Of a DNA stretch of 64,000 bases, positions 32,551-41,933 are shown piece by piece. The translations under genes were made by a program, and so were the position numbers. The stretch comes from Crocinitomicaceae bacterium. GTDB taxonomy: Bacteria; Bacteroidota; Bacteroidia; Flavobacteriales_D; Crocinitomicaceae. Every line of letters starts with the position of its first letter. Position 1 is the stretch's first letter. The stretch is from the NCBI GenBank assembly GCA_021325675.1, contig JAJTCM010000001.1, forward strand, positions 310,001-374,000. Reading direction: 5' to 3'. The notes beneath the pieces were generated by a model. The model did not search any database. It was not told the DNA's origin and saw only the letters and a program-made list of their open reading frames with translations.

Positions 32551-33769
32551 TAAAAAAAATACCGATAAATGGGCTCGTGAGCTTAAAAAAAGCTATGATG
32601 ACTGGGCTGCTATGCCTGACTTTTCCTCCTGGGAGAAGTTAAATGAGAAGCTGAACCTGGAAAGCGATGAAGAAAAGCCGGGCACAGATTTGCAGGATTT
32701 GCCGGAAGAGCATGATTTAGCAGACATTAAACGAAGCTATTCGACCTGGGAGGTGGAGTTTGATGAGCAGAAAATCTGGGAAGATGTGAACGATTCAATT
32801 GCATTTGAAAAAATCTGGAGCGATATTAACGAAAGCCTGGATAAAAACACTAAAGTAAAAACCGATCCCCGTCTATTCGCTGTTTTGACAATATTCTTTG
32901 TTTTGATTTCCTTTTTTGTGAACGAAAGCGGTGCATTATTCCGGCAGTCTCCCCCCACTTTAAAAACAGCTGCAAAATCTGAAAGTACCGGAACAAACGA
33001 TACCGCCGGAAAAAACACGGTAAACGGGCTGAACACGGAAAACAAAAGAAATCAGACGGTTCAGGCTGAATCACGTGCAGCAAATACGCTGATTGCCCGG
33101 TTAAGTCCTGCTGAGATTGATAAAGCAGTGAATGAAGAAAGCAAATGGCAGCCGGAAGAACAGAAAGAGCAGGTGGAAAACAAGGAAAACATAGGTTATT
33201 TAAAAATTTTACCACTCAACTTATCCCGGGCAGCGGATAGTATCTTGTATGCAAAACCTCCCCAAAAATTAAAAGCAAGAATCGGGTTTTTTGTAGCTCC
33301 GGGCATAATAGTCATAAATCAAAGGGATAATATAAACAAGTTGGGTACTGAGCTGTCAGCGGGAGTGTTCTATCGTAATTTTAAAAACAGGCTCCCTTAT
33401 TCGCTTGAGTTTGGTTTTTCTGTTTCATCCAATAAATCTTCCTCTTATTACAATGGTGAATTCGCCAGCGGCAAATTATCAATGACTTCATTTTACGCCG
33501 GAATAAATTTATATAAAAAGATCAGCCCGGAAGTGAATGTTTTTGGAGGGGTTAATTTCCACCAGGTAAATAACTTGCTGCAAGAAAGAAATGGTGTATT
33601 AACAGGGGTTAATGGAGCAAACCCAGCCTTAGCCGGTTTTAATGCCGGGGTTGAAAGAACCGTGATAGGCAATTTCAAAACCCGGCTCAGTTATAACCTG
33701 GCTTTTTCGGTTCAAAAAACTCCTGTGCTGACAACAGTGAACGAGCTGCGTTTAGGGTTTTTATTTTAA
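32534..33769 (+). CDS. Predicted envelope-spanning anti-sigma-like protein with C-terminal barrel
   Basis: The 411-residue protein has a soluble N-terminus (1-113), one membrane helix (114-129, LFAVLTIFFVLISFFV), a Ser/Thr/Asn/Gln-rich linker (130-245), and a C-terminal strand-rich segment ending TVNELRLGFLF, as in outer-membrane barrels. The N-terminus holds an internal repeat, KKSYDDWAAMPDFSSWEKLN (18-37) and KRSYSTWEVEFDEQKIWEDV (66-85), with a third half at 91-102 (FEKIWSDINESL). The gene overlaps the sigma gene by 17 nt, the usual position for an anti-sigma factor. Binding to the sigma factor is inferred, not shown. Confidence 0.7.
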   Translation: MLKGFNKKNTDKWARELKKSYDDWAAMPDFSSWEKLNEKLNLESDEEKPGTDLQDLPEEHDLADIKRSYSTWEVEFDEQKIWEDVNDSIAFEKIWSDINESLDKNTKVKTDPRLFAVLTIFFVLISFFVNESGALFRQSPPTLKTAAKSESTGTNDTAGKNTVNGLNTENKRNQTVQAESRAANTLIARLSPAEIDKAVNEESKWQPEEQKEQVENKENIGYLKILPLNLSRAADSILYAKPPQKLKARIGFFVAPGIIVINQRDNINKLGTELSAGVFYRNFKNRLPYSLEFGFSVSSNKSSSYYNGEFASGKLSMTSFYAGINLYKKISPEVNVFGGVNFHQVNNLLQERNGVLTGVNGANPALAGFNAGVERTVIGNFKTRLSYNLAFSVQKTPVLTTVNELRLGFLF

Positions 33770-33913
33770 CCTGCGAAACGAGTATTCTGCTGTGTTTTTA
33801 GGATAAATCCCGGATATGATCTTAACCGGCTCACGTTTATTTTAACATTTATTTTTCCAACCTTATTCATTTTCCTGCATCCTATTTATAGAAACAAAAC
33901 ACACTTGTTATCT

Positions 33914-34324
33914 ATGGGACAGCTAACCGTTTTAATTTGTATCTCTCACATTATCTTTTCTGAAAGGAAAGAAAACAGGAAGTTTGGCGAAGCGTTTAAA
34001 GGAGTTTGGCTTTTTGATCAATTGCTTAAACGTTCCGGTGTCGCTGATCTTAATTCAATGCCGGGAAATATTATTTTAAACAGTTATACTAATAAAAATG
34101 AAGGTACCGGGATCTGGATCTCCAGGAACAGGAGCGAAGCCAACCTTATATGGTCAATAAATGAGGATGGAAACGTTTTTACAATCAAGCCTAAAGTAAC
34201 ATCAATTCATAACCAGGCAGCGGCTAACCTGTTCGATTATCAAGGTGAATATAAAATTCAAAGCTTCGATAACAGCGGATTAATCCTGGAAAAAAAAGGA
34301 ATAACCATAAAATTCAGACGATAA
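33914..34324 (+). CDS. Hypothetical protein, 136 aa, exported
   Basis: From ATG 33914 the product begins MGQLTVLICISHIIF, a likely signal peptide or membrane anchor. The remainder is a small beta-rich domain with NRSEANLIWSINEDGNVFTI and FDYQGEYKIQSFDNSGLILEKKGI, resembling lipocalin-like domains seen in Bacteroidota. A longer TTG start at 33905 adds three residues. It lies about 140 nt after the anti-sigma gene and could be part of the same transcript or a separate unit. Family not assigned. Confidence 0.6.
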   Translation: MGQLTVLICISHIIFSERKENRKFGEAFKGVWLFDQLLKRSGVADLNSMPGNIILNSYTNKNEGTGIWISRNRSEANLIWSINEDGNVFTIKPKVTSIHNQAAANLFDYQGEYKIQSFDNSGLILEKKGITIKFRR

Positions 34325-34370
34325 TAATATAGCCTGTGTAAACCAAAAGTATTACATGCACTTTACAGGT

Positions 34371-34409
34371 AAAAAAACAGCCCCGGAAACGAGGCTGTTT
34401 TTTTTTCGA
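34371..34409. terminator. Bidirectional terminator between convergent genes
   Basis: AACAGCC-CCGGAAACGA-GGCTGTT hairpin with an A-run on one side and a T-run on the other, so it terminates both the plus-strand and the minus-strand gene. Confidence 0.85.
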
Positions 34410-34467
34410 TGAATGGTGGCTAGTTGTACTGTTTAGCCTTTGTAGCAGCAGGTAATTTCTTTCGGCT

Positions 34468-35535
34468 TCAGAACAGGCGCATTTGCCCGCTGTCGTCGGG
34501 AACTTCAAATAAATCACGGCGCAGTTTCGGGAAAGGGATTTGCGGTAAAAAACGTTTCCGGGCCAGGTCCATCTGGCGGCGGATGTTGAGCGCATAATTC
34601 CCTTCCCCTTTCATGCGCACCCCGAAACGGCTGTCGTTCAGTTTGCCGTCGTGCATCTCGCGCAGCTGGTTCAGGACCTTGGCAGCGCGGTCGGGGTAGT
34701 TTTTGTTCACCCAATCGGTGAAAATTTCGCCATTTGGTCCGTTTAGCCGCACAATTTGGTAGTGCATGCTCAATGCTCCTCTCTCAGCCACGGCTTTGGC
34801 GATGGAAAAAATCTCATCGTCATTGAGCGCGGGGATAACAGGGGCCAGCATTACGTTGACGGGTACACCGGCTTTCGAGAGCAGCTCGATCGTATCCAGC
34901 TTCTTGCGGCTGCTCGCCGTGCGCGGTTCCAGTTTGCGCCGGAGCTCCTCGCGCAGACTGGTCAGGCTAATGTTTACTACAACCAGGTTCAGCCGGGCTA
35001 ATTCCTGGAGGATATCGGCATCCCGGCAAATCAAGGCATTTTTGGTAATGATGCCTACCGGGTGCTTATATTTCAGCAGGATTTCCAGCAATTGCCGGGT
35101 GATCCCGTAAGTTCGCTCGCAGGGCTGGTAGCAGTCGGTATTACCAGAAAGACTGATCGCTTCTACGTGCCAGTTTTTTTTGCGCAGCGCTTCTTCCAGT
35201 AGCTGAGGTGCGTTTTTTTTCACCATGATAAAGCGCTCAAAATCAGTTCCGGCGCTGTAACCCCAGTATTCATGGGTTGGCCGGGCGTAACAGTAAGTGC
35301 AGCCATGTTCGCATCCCTGGTAAGGATTGAGCGAGTAATACATGCCTATGTCGGGACTGGTTACCCGGTTGACAATCGTTTTAGGGAAAACCTCGATGAA
35401 TTTGGTTTTCAGCTCAGGCTCATCTTCCGGGTCAATGTCATCAAAATCATCTCCTTTGCTGGCCGCCAGGAAACGATTGGCCGGATTGATTTGTGCTCCG
35501 CGTCCGTTATGGTAGTTAAGGGGATCAGTTGACAT
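34468..35535 (-). CDS. PA0069-family radical SAM protein
   Basis: A 355-residue radical SAM enzyme with the cluster motif CEHGCTYCYARPTHEY (CxxxCxxC, near residue 75). The arrangement NPYQGCEHGCTYCYARPTHEYWG and SGNTDCYQPCERTYGITRQ is that of PA0069-type/SPL-like proteins. Their substrate is unsettled; some relatives are spore photoproduct lyase homologues. The N-terminus contains GRGAQINPANRFLA. Gene is alone, divergent from the stress cluster. Confidence 0.9.
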   Translation of the reverse strand: MSTDPLNYHNGRGAQINPANRFLAASKGDDFDDIDPEDEPELKTKFIEVFPKTIVNRVTSPDIGMYYSLNPYQGCEHGCTYCYARPTHEYWGYSAGTDFERFIMVKKNAPQLLEEALRKKNWHVEAISLSGNTDCYQPCERTYGITRQLLEILLKYKHPVGIITKNALICRDADILQELARLNLVVVNISLTSLREELRRKLEPRTASSRKKLDTIELLSKAGVPVNVMLAPVIPALNDDEIFSIAKAVAERGALSMHYQIVRLNGPNGEIFTDWVNKNYPDRAAKVLNQLREMHDGKLNDSRFGVRMKGEGNYALNIRRQMDLARKRFLPQIPFPKLRRDLFEVPDDSGQMRLF

Positions 35536-35829
35536 GGCTTACATTTTGTATGGCTCAAAAATACAAAACATTTTTCAATTGACAATATTTTAATCATAAA
35601 AATGATTAAAAATTAATCAAAATAATTCAAATAAACCGGGTTTACTGAAAAAAACAAAGCCTCACCTTAGGTGAAGCTTTGCATGGGTAGTTGTTGAAGG
35701 TTCATAACAAACCCTGTGTCAAATCGCTTGTTAGTTAGAGCTGCGTTTGGAAAGTAATTCGGGCAAGGGGTTCCATTCGCTTATTTACAGGTTTGCTATG
35801 GTTGATTGGTGTAGGTAAATTGAATGGCT
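35536..35829. other. Intergenic region with one hairpin
   Basis: A 294-nt gap between same-strand genes. It has a hairpin CAAAGC-C-TCACC / GGTGA-A-GCTTTG (35655-35681) and AT-rich flanks; the rest holds nothing I can recognise. Confidence 0.45.
35655..35681 (-). terminator. Hairpin downstream of the DUF6799 gene
   Basis: CAAAGCCTCACC TTA GGTGAAGCTTTG with one mismatch; on the minus strand it is followed by a short T-rich stretch (TTTTTTTC). Confidence 0.55.
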
Positions 35830-36159
35830 TCATCGGGGATTTTTAGAAGGGGTTGGATTGGTGATTCTGCCATTCATATCTATATGGTCGCCTTCTTTCA
35901 GGCGTAGTTTAGTGCCGCTTTTTCGGATAACAGTTCCGTCCATCATCACCCGTGATCCATCTTCGAGTACCATTTCTGCAGTCATGGCGCTCACTTTTCC
36001 ATTTTTGTAGACGATCATCGAGCCTTTCTGCATTTTAATGCCATCGGCTACCGGTGTTGAAGGCTGGTTAACCGCTTCGGCCCACTGCACGCTGGCGTGG
36101 TAAGTTCCGAAGGTTGCCAGGAGAAGCAGCAAAACCGTAATTGGTAAAAAATGTTTCAT
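35830..36159 (-). CDS. DUF6799 domain protein
   Basis: The 109-residue product has a signal-anchor-like N-terminus (MKHFLPITVLLLLLATFG) and then DGIKMQKGSMIVYKNGKVSAMTAEM and DGSRVMMDGTVIRKSGTKLRLKEG, the Gly/Met-rich repeat of DUF6799. The family is exported and of unknown function, often found among stress genes in Bacteroidota, as here. It follows the hairpin at 36178-36203. Confidence 0.85.
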   Translation of the reverse strand: MKHFLPITVLLLLLATFGTYHASVQWAEAVNQPSTPVADGIKMQKGSMIVYKNGKVSAMTAEMVLEDGSRVMMDGTVIRKSGTKLRLKEGDHIDMNGRITNPTPSKNPR

Positions 36160-36177
36160 AGGTGTTGTGTTTTATAA

Positions 36178-36203
36178 GCGGGCTGCGGTTAAAGGCAGCC
36201 CGC
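36178..36203. other. Strong GC-rich hairpin between two small stress genes
   Basis: Perfect GCGGGCTGC / GCAGCCCGC stem (9 bp), loop GGTTAAAG. It lies after the 82-residue gene and before the DUF6799 gene. On the minus strand no T-run follows, so it could be an attenuator, processing site or stabiliser; on the plus strand CTTTTTT follows. Confidence 0.6.
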
Positions 36204-36227
36204 ATATCTTTTTTCTTTCAGGAAATC

Positions 36228-36476
36228 TTACAGGCTTCCTTTGCGAGAAGCTCCTGCATCCTGGTTAAGGTCTTCGTCTTCTTCAATGCGACCATCGCTT
36301 TCGCGGTCCTGGTCATCTGCATTGCTTTCTCTTCCTCCTATATCTTCGTTTCGTCTCCCACCTTGTTCTGCTTTTGGATTGTTCGGATCAAGTTCTCTAT
36401 TGGGATTGTCGTGTTGGATTTCGCGTTCTTCACGTTCTTGGTCCTGATTTGGTCTGTCATTTTGATTCTGTTCCAT
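36228..36476 (-). CDS. Small, highly charged hypothetical protein, 82 aa
   Basis: Almost wholly composed of Glu, Asp, Asn, Gln and Arg (MEQNQNDRPNQDQEREE), so probably intrinsically disordered and acidic. I do not recognise a family. It is kept because the reading frame is intact, codon use is like its neighbours, and it sits in the stress cluster. A hydrophilin-like role would fit but is a guess. Confidence 0.5.
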   Translation of the reverse strand: MEQNQNDRPNQDQEREEREIQHDNPNRELDPNNPKAEQGGRRNEDIGGRESNADDQDRESDGRIEEDEDLNQDAGASRKGSL

Positions 36477-36562
36477 GGTGTCTGTTATTAAAAGGTTAAT
36501 ATTTATAGTTACAAAGTTGATGATATTGAAAGCAATAAGTATTGCATAATTTTCGGAAAAAT

Positions 36563-37111
36563 TTACATTCTCTTTTCAGTTGGTTTGTCTGCCGGTTTTT
36601 CAGTTGGTTTTTTTGTTCCCCTGTTTTTACGGCGCTTAGGGGCAGCTTTTTCAGGCTCTGTGTGCTCGATCTTATCTTCATGGCGCTCTTTCGCTTCATC
36701 AATCGAATGGGATTCCTGCAATGAATTTTGCTTTTTGCTCATCTTGGCCAGTTGTGTATAAAATTTGCGAAGAACGATTAATTCTTCCTCGCTGATGTCT
36801 TCCACGCCCACCATGCGGTTGCTGGCAATTTCATGCGAAGCGATCAGCTCGTTCAGCTTCATGTGAATCGCCAGGGAATCTTTGTTTTGGGTCCGCTGGA
36901 TGAGGAATACCATCAGGAAAGTGATAATCGTGGTGCCCGTGTTGATGACAAGCTGCCAGGTATCCGAAAAATCGAATATCGGCCCGCTGACCAGCCAGAT
37001 GACAATTGACAGCAGTGCGAGCGAAAAAGCGGTTGTGCTCCCGGTTGCCCGCGTAACAGTGGATGAAAATCGCTCAAAGAATGACTGGGGTTTTTCCTGC
37101 TTTGTTTTCAT
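36563..37111 (-). CDS. Low-affinity iron permease-like membrane protein
   Basis: The 182-residue product has the PF04120 pattern: SFFERFSSTVTRATGSTTAFSLA, two membrane helices (about 24-42 and 58-72) with WLVSGPIFDFSDTWQLVINTGT between them and FLIQRTQNKDSLAIHMKLNEL after. The C-terminal 70 residues are a charged, Lys/Pro-rich tail. The fungal name suggests iron transport, but in bacteria this function is unproven. Lies in the stress cluster. Confidence 0.85.
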   Translation of the reverse strand: MKTKQEKPQSFFERFSSTVTRATGSTTAFSLALLSIVIWLVSGPIFDFSDTWQLVINTGTTIITFLMVFLIQRTQNKDSLAIHMKLNELIASHEIASNRMVGVEDISEEELIVLRKFYTQLAKMSKKQNSLQESHSIDEAKERHEDKIEHTEPEKAAPKRRKNRGTKKPTEKPADKPTEKRM

Positions 37112-37155
37112 AAAAGGATGGGTTTAGGTAATTAATATTAAAGAGAGTTGATGGC

Positions 37156-37184
37156 AAAAAAAACGGAAGAGTTCAGATCTTCCG
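37156..37184 (-). terminator. Terminator after the DUF2383 gene
   Basis: CGGAAGA / TCTTCCG stem with loop GTTCAGA; on the minus strand eight T follow. Confidence 0.8.
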
Positions 37185-37204
37185 CCGGGTTTAGTTTATT
37201 TGAA

Positions 37205-37663
37205 TTAGTTATGCTCAATGGTAGTATCCAGCAAGCGTTTAATTTTGTCTTGGTCGGCTCTGATAAAAGAGAGTTGGTTGCTGATCATAGAACGGTGTTC
37301 CTCACTTAGGTCGTTATCGCTGTGCAGGGTTTTCTCGTACATTTCCATGGCGGCAATTTCCCCGAATTCACAAGAGCTGAGGATGGTTTTACGGTCCTGC
37401 CAGGTCAATGCAGCCTTCACGTCCATCCAGGCGCGGAAGAATTTACCGCTCGTTGTTGTTCCTTCCAGGGGTTTTCCGCCGCCTTTGAGGACTTCGTTAG
37501 TCAGCTCCGTTTTGCATTTGAGGCTTGTCTGGATCATCTGTGCAAACAATTGCCTGAGGTCTGTCTCTTCGGTTTCTTTTGAAGCCCTTTCATAGCCCTC
37601 GATGCGGTCGTTGTTGATTTCGATCAGTGCATTCAGCACATCGATATGTTTTTCGGATAACAT
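37205..37663 (-). CDS. DUF2383 (PA2169-type) four-helix-bundle protein
   Basis: A 152-residue helical protein: KHIDVLNALIEINNDRIEGYERA, LRQLFAQMIQTSLKCKTELTNEVL and IAAMEMYEKTLHSDNDL are typical of the ferritin-like PA2169/DUF2383 group, which probably handles metal or oxidative stress. Function unknown. It has its own terminator at 37156-37184 and lies next to the catalase gene. Confidence 0.88.
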   Translation of the reverse strand: MLSEKHIDVLNALIEINNDRIEGYERASKETEETDLRQLFAQMIQTSLKCKTELTNEVLKGGGKPLEGTTTSGKFFRAWMDVKAALTWQDRKTILSSCEFGEIAAMEMYEKTLHSDNDLSEEHRSMISNQLSFIRADQDKIKRLLDTTIEHN

Positions 37664-37782
37664 GTTTTTGGTTTTTTTTATGTTTTATGCCTTGATATAT
37701 CATGTATTCGCTTTTCCAAAAGTAAGAAGAGCAGCAGCCAAATGCTTTATATTATTTTCCCAAAGAATTATATCATTCTTGT

Positions 37783-39951
37783 TCAATCCAGCGGGTTCAG
37801 CATTTTCTCCCTGTCCCAGAAACGGTGCTGTGACAAAGCTTCAATAAATTCTTTTGCTGTCCGGTTGATTAAAATGCCGTTCGCGAGGTTGTCCAGCCGG
37901 GTTTCACCCTGAACGCTGATTTTTGGAATGGCAGCATGCAGTAAATCAGCCCCTGAACGATCTGCGGCAATGACTTTGGAATGGCGGTACATTTCACGGA
38001 TAAAATTCAGGACGCGCTCATCTTTCTGAAGCTTGTCGCTGCTTTTGTGCCCATGAGGTACGAAAACGGCATCGAATAATACGGATGAGCTTGTGCTGAA
38101 AGTTTCGTCAACGGCGATTAAGCTATCGCTATCTGAGCTGACAAATCCCAGGTGTGAAGCCAGTATTTTTGTTTCGGCGCTGGCATCTTCAATAATTTCC
38201 TTCATTGTATTGAGGGAAACTTCATCCACGCCTTCCGAAACAAGGATCGCAATACGCCGGCTCTTGATGCTGTTCTTAACAGTATTCGCCATACTCAGGG
38301 CCTGGGAAACCTGGACTTCCTTTTGAGCGGATTTTTGAGGCTGAAAATCGTCGGGATTGCCGTCTGCAGGGATACTTTGATTTAAATGTGCAGGCACGTC
38401 CGGTACTACAAAGCCCAGTCCTTCGGCAACTTGGCCGGCCAGTGATTGATCAACCTGGCTCAGCATAGCCACAACCCGCTTGCGGATCCCGGGATCTTTG
38501 ACTTTGCCTAATTCAAAGCGCAGGGCCTGGATTATATGGATTTTCTCAATATCGCTTTGACTGTTATAAAAAAGTGCTGCCTGGCTGAAATGATCAAAAA
38601 AGCTCTGACTGCGCGCGCGGATTTTTACAGCATCAATCTTTTCGGTGTGGGAAACGAAACCTCCTTCCGACATTTTGGCCTGGAAAGGACAGCCGCCGCC
38701 CGTCGTATTGGGGTGATAGCTTGATTTTCCGCGGTTAATGGTTTGTCGCATATGGCCGTCACGCTGGTTGTTGCGCACGGGAACTACAGGCCGGTTGATC
38801 GGGATTTCCTGGAAATTAGGTCCGCCCAAACGGATCAGCTGTGTATCGGTGTAGGAAAATAAACGTCCCTGAAGCAGCGGATCGTTGGTGAAATCAATGC
38901 CCGGAACGATATGGCCGGGGTGGAAGGCAACCTGTTCCGTTTCTGCAAAAAAGTTGTCCGGGTTGCGGTCAAGTACTAATTTACCGACGATTTCTACCGG
39001 CACAAGCTCTTCCGGGATAATTTTAGTAGGGTCGAGGAGATCGAAGTCAAATTTATGCTCGTCTTTTTCCGGGACGATCTGTACGCCAAAATTCCATTCC
39101 GGGAAATGTCCCTGTTCGATAGCTTCCCACAGGTCGCGGCGGTGAAAATCCGGGTCTTTGCCCGAAATCAGCTGGGCTTCTTCCCAGGTAACGGAATGCA
39201 CGCCCAAAACAGGTTTCCAGTGAAATTTCACAAAAAAAGCTTCGTTACTGTCATTGATAAATTTAAAAGTATGCACGCCAAAGCCTTCCATCATGCGGTA
39301 GCTGCGGGGAATTGCCCGGTCGCTCATCGTCCACATGATCATGTGCATGCTTTCAGGCATCAGGGAAATAAAATCCCAGAACGTATCGTGAGCTGAAGCA
39401 GCCTGGGGCATTTCGTTATCCGGTTCGGGTTTGACAGCATGTACAAGGTCCGGGAATTTCATCGCATCCTGGATAAAAAACACCGGAATATTGTTTCCCA
39501 CAAGGTCATAGTTACCTTCTTCCGTATAAAACTTAACGGCAAAACCGCGCGCATCACGCGCCAGGTCGGTAGATCCCCGGGATCCGGCAACAGTACTGAA
39601 ACGCACAAAAACGGGTGTCCGGGTACCCGGTTCCTGTAAAAAAGCCGCCCGGGTATATTCCGAAAGCGATTTTGTCAGCTCAAAATAACCGTGTGCTGCG
39701 CTTCCGCGAGCGTGCACGATCCTTTCCGGAATGCGCTCGTGGTCGAAGTGGGTCATTTTTTCCCGGAAATGAAAATCTTCGAGCAGGGTAGGGCCGCGCT
39801 CGCCGGTTTTCAGCGAATTCTGGTCGTCATTGATCCGCACACCATGATTGCTGGTGTGGAAATGCCCGTCGCCGGAAACCGTGTTTTTTTCGAGGTCCGC
39901 TTTTTTGGCATCGCGTTCGCTGCCGTTTTCATTTGTTTTTTGCTTTGCCAT
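37783..39951 (-). CDS. katE: Large-subunit monofunctional catalase (HPII/KatE type)
   Basis: Disproportionates hydrogen peroxide in the cytoplasm. The 722-residue length with a C-terminal flavodoxin-like/DJ-1 domain (about 565-715, [19 protein letters not shown]) is that of clade II catalases. Catalytic His80 sits in [14 protein letters not shown]; Asn153 (VGNNIPVFF) and the heme-ligand Tyr near 367 ([13 protein letters not shown]) are conserved, as is His at HPGHIVPG, which in HPII crosslinks that Tyr. The stress cluster context supports a stationary-phase role. Confidence 0.96.
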   Translation of the reverse strand: MAKQKTNENGSERDAKKADLEKNTVSGDGHFHTSNHGVRINDDQNSLKTGERGPTLLEDFHFREKMTHFDHERIPERIVHARGSAAHGYFELTKSLSEYTRAAFLQEPGTRTPVFVRFSTVAGSRGSTDLARDARGFAVKFYTEEGNYDLVGNNIPVFFIQDAMKFPDLVHAVKPEPDNEMPQAASAHDTFWDFISLMPESMHMIMWTMSDRAIPRSYRMMEGFGVHTFKFINDSNEAFFVKFHWKPVLGVHSVTWEEAQLISGKDPDFHRRDLWEAIEQGHFPEWNFGVQIVPEKDEHKFDFDLLDPTKIIPEELVPVEIVGKLVLDRNPDNFFAETEQVAFHPGHIVPGIDFTNDPLLQGRLFSYTDTQLIRLGGPNFQEIPINRPVVPVRNNQRDGHMRQTINRGKSSYHPNTTGGGCPFQAKMSEGGFVSHTEKIDAVKIRARSQSFFDHFSQAALFYNSQSDIEKIHIIQALRFELGKVKDPGIRKRVVAMLSQVDQSLAGQVAEGLGFVVPDVPAHLNQSIPADGNPDDFQPQKSAQKEVQVSQALSMANTVKNSIKSRRIAILVSEGVDEVSLNTMKEIIEDASAETKILASHLGFVSSDSDSLIAVDETFSTSSSVLFDAVFVPHGHKSSDKLQKDERVLNFIREMYRHSKVIAADRSGADLLHAAIPKISVQGETRLDNLANGILINRTAKEFIEALSQHRFWDREKMLNPLD

Positions 39952-40019
39952 AATTCAATAATAAAGGTGTCTTTAATCTGTTTTTCCTGTCAGGATAAAT
40001 TTGTCCGGGCTGAATCTGC

Positions 40020-41621
40020 TTAAGCCGGTTTATCTTTGTTGCTTGCGAGCGGTTCGAGATCGCTTGAGGCTGGTCCGTTGATGACTTTTCCATACGCTGT
40101 AAAGCGCGAGCCATGAACGGGACAGTCAAAAGATTGCTCATCGGCATTCCAGTGAAGTATTCCCCCCAGGTGAGGGCAAATTGCACTATATATATGTAGT
40201 TTGTTGTTTTCATCACAATAAATCGCTGTTTTTTTTAATCCGAAGGAAACAATTCCGCCTTCGCAGGGTTTGAGCTCATTCATATCTTTCAGGTCGCCGA
40301 CGGTAAACCAGTCACCGTACTGGGCGATCATGTTGCCAACTTCATGGAAATAAGTTCCGCTGGCCTTAAACGGGATCCGCGAGGGATCATACAATTTGGC
40401 CCAGGGATTTTCCTTGCCGAGAATCAGGTCGCAGATAAGGATGCCGCCTATGGTTCCGTGGGTCAGCCCGTTGCCGGAGTCCCCCGTAATAATGTAAGTG
40501 TTTTTGCTGCCCGGGTTTTTTCCGATGTATGCCAGGGAATCAACAGGCTCAATGACTTGTCCCGACCAGCGGTATGCAATTTCCCCCATTTGCGGGAAAC
40601 GTTTTTTGGCCCATTTTTCAAGCGCAGCATACCGGTCTTCTTCCGGAACATCATCGCCGTTTTCTGCCTGGCCGGTTTTATGGTCTTCACCTCCAACGAT
40701 GAGAATATCGTGGGTCCCGTTGTATTCTTCGATCCGGGCGTAATGGTAGGCTTGCTCTTTGCTGTCCTGGTCGCCGGTATCCCACCACAAAGCGTCCATT
40801 ACACTTCCTTTCCTGACTTTGGCCCCGATCACATACGTGCGGTAAGGCCATTGTTTGGTGTGAATCGAAACAAGGTTGTTTACCGGTACATTGGTTGCAA
40901 CAACAATATGCGCCGCTTTGATTGTGTGTCCGTTTGCCGTGACGCTTGCTTTCGAGATTTTCTCCGCCCGTGTTTGGGTATAGATCGTTCCGCCGGCTTC
41001 AATAAAAGCTTTGGCAAGCCCCTGGAGGTAAAGGATACTGTGGAAGCGCGCCTGGTAAGGAAAACGGATGCAGGCGTGCCCTTCTTCTGCGTCCATTCCC
41101 GGTACCTGGGTCAGCATTTCTGTCATCAGCCCCGCGCGGTGCGTAGCGTGATATTCTTTCTCCAGGTTTTCAATAGTATCTGTCGGGTGAAGAAAAAGAT
41201 AGCCGTCCAGCTCCTTGAAATGACAATCGATATTATGACGTTTGATCGTCCGTGCGATCCATTGAATTGCCGTGAGGTGGCTTTGCGCTGCCAAAGCGCT
41301 CCCTTCCTGTCCGAAATAACGTTCCAGCTCAAAATAACGGTCATCCAGTGCGTAGCTCAGGTGGCCTGTTGTCCGTCCGGTTTCACCGCTTCCGATATAA
41401 CCGTCTTCGATCAGGGTTACCTGCCTGCCTTCGCGCGCAAGACAATAAGCGGTTGTGAGGCCTGAAATTCCACCGCCGATTATCAATACTTCCGTATCGA
41501 TGTCGTGGGTAAGTCTTTCATATTTACTCTCCGCAGGCGCACTGCTCAGCCAAAGCGGAATGTTTTCACCGGATGTGCGTTTCCCATCCGAGCTTGCTGT
41601 AGTGTGAGGATTGATTTTCAT
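40020..41621 (-). CDS. FAD-dependent oxidoreductase with C-terminal Rieske domain
   Basis: A 533-residue fusion. Residues about 40-400 are a DAO-type FAD domain (VLIIGGGISGLTTAYCLAREG; TGRTTGHLSYALDD), and 420-525 a Rieske [2Fe-2S] domain with CPHLGG (Cys482, His484) and CPVHGSRF (Cys500, His503). Similar proteins occur across Bacteroidota and proteobacteria near stress genes; the substrate is unknown. There is no signal peptide. Start at ATG 41621; a terminator for the following gene lies just upstream (41656-41682). Confidence 0.9.
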   Translation of the reverse strand: MKINPHTTASSDGKRTSGENIPLWLSSAPAESKYERLTHDIDTEVLIIGGGISGLTTAYCLAREGRQVTLIEDGYIGSGETGRTTGHLSYALDDRYFELERYFGQEGSALAAQSHLTAIQWIARTIKRHNIDCHFKELDGYLFLHPTDTIENLEKEYHATHRAGLMTEMLTQVPGMDAEEGHACIRFPYQARFHSILYLQGLAKAFIEAGGTIYTQTRAEKISKASVTANGHTIKAAHIVVATNVPVNNLVSIHTKQWPYRTYVIGAKVRKGSVMDALWWDTGDQDSKEQAYHYARIEEYNGTHDILIVGGEDHKTGQAENGDDVPEEDRYAALEKWAKKRFPQMGEIAYRWSGQVIEPVDSLAYIGKNPGSKNTYIITGDSGNGLTHGTIGGILICDLILGKENPWAKLYDPSRIPFKASGTYFHEVGNMIAQYGDWFTVGDLKDMNELKPCEGGIVSFGLKKTAIYCDENNKLHIYSAICPHLGGILHWNADEQSFDCPVHGSRFTAYGKVINGPASSDLEPLASNKDKPA

Positions 41622-41655
41622 AGGATTAAAAGCTTGTCTTCAATTCAATTAAAAA

Positions 41656-41682
41656 GGCAGCAGCTTTTTATTAGCTGCTGCC
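41656..41682 (-). terminator. Terminator after the DUF892-like remnant
   Basis: GGCAGCAGCT / AGCTGCTGCC stem (10 bp) with loop TTTTATT and a T-run on the minus strand (CCTTTTTAA). Confidence 0.88.
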
Positions 41683-41762
41683 CGGGGTAGTATCTTTTGT
41701 GCCGCTGAAATTACCGTCGAACGGTAACTGCTTTAACGAAAATCCGCCGGCGATCCTTGCTG

Positions 41763-41930
41763 TTATCTGTGTCGAATCAAGTCAATGTAATGGTCGAATG
41801 TATCGGCTAATTCCATTGGTTTGGGTTCGGCTATAGCAGAAAGTTCTTCATCCGCTTCCTTTTCTTCTTCAAGCGTGTAATGCAATAAAGATGCTGCCTC
41901 TTTTTCTTTCAAAGCCTCGTTTGGCTTCAC
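41763..41930 (-). pseudogene. Possible remnant of a DUF892/YciE-type ferritin-like gene
   Basis: A 55-codon minus-strand frame (GTG 41930 to TAA 41763) reads KPNEALKEKEAASLLHYTLE followed by EEKEADEELSAIAE, which resembles the C-terminal helix of DUF892 (YciE/YciF) ferritin-like proteins. The N-terminal four-helix core is missing. It lies in the same frame as, and two codons after, the DUF4142 stop at 41934-41936. It could also be a genuine small protein. A terminator follows at 41656-41682. DUF892 genes often accompany this stress cluster, so loss of the core is plausible. Confidence 0.5.
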
Positions 41931-41933
41931 AAA

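Noticed and set aside
40344-41465. A 373-codon plus-strand frame
   Set aside because: It is antisense to the FAD-Rieske gene, with no domain and an implausible composition.
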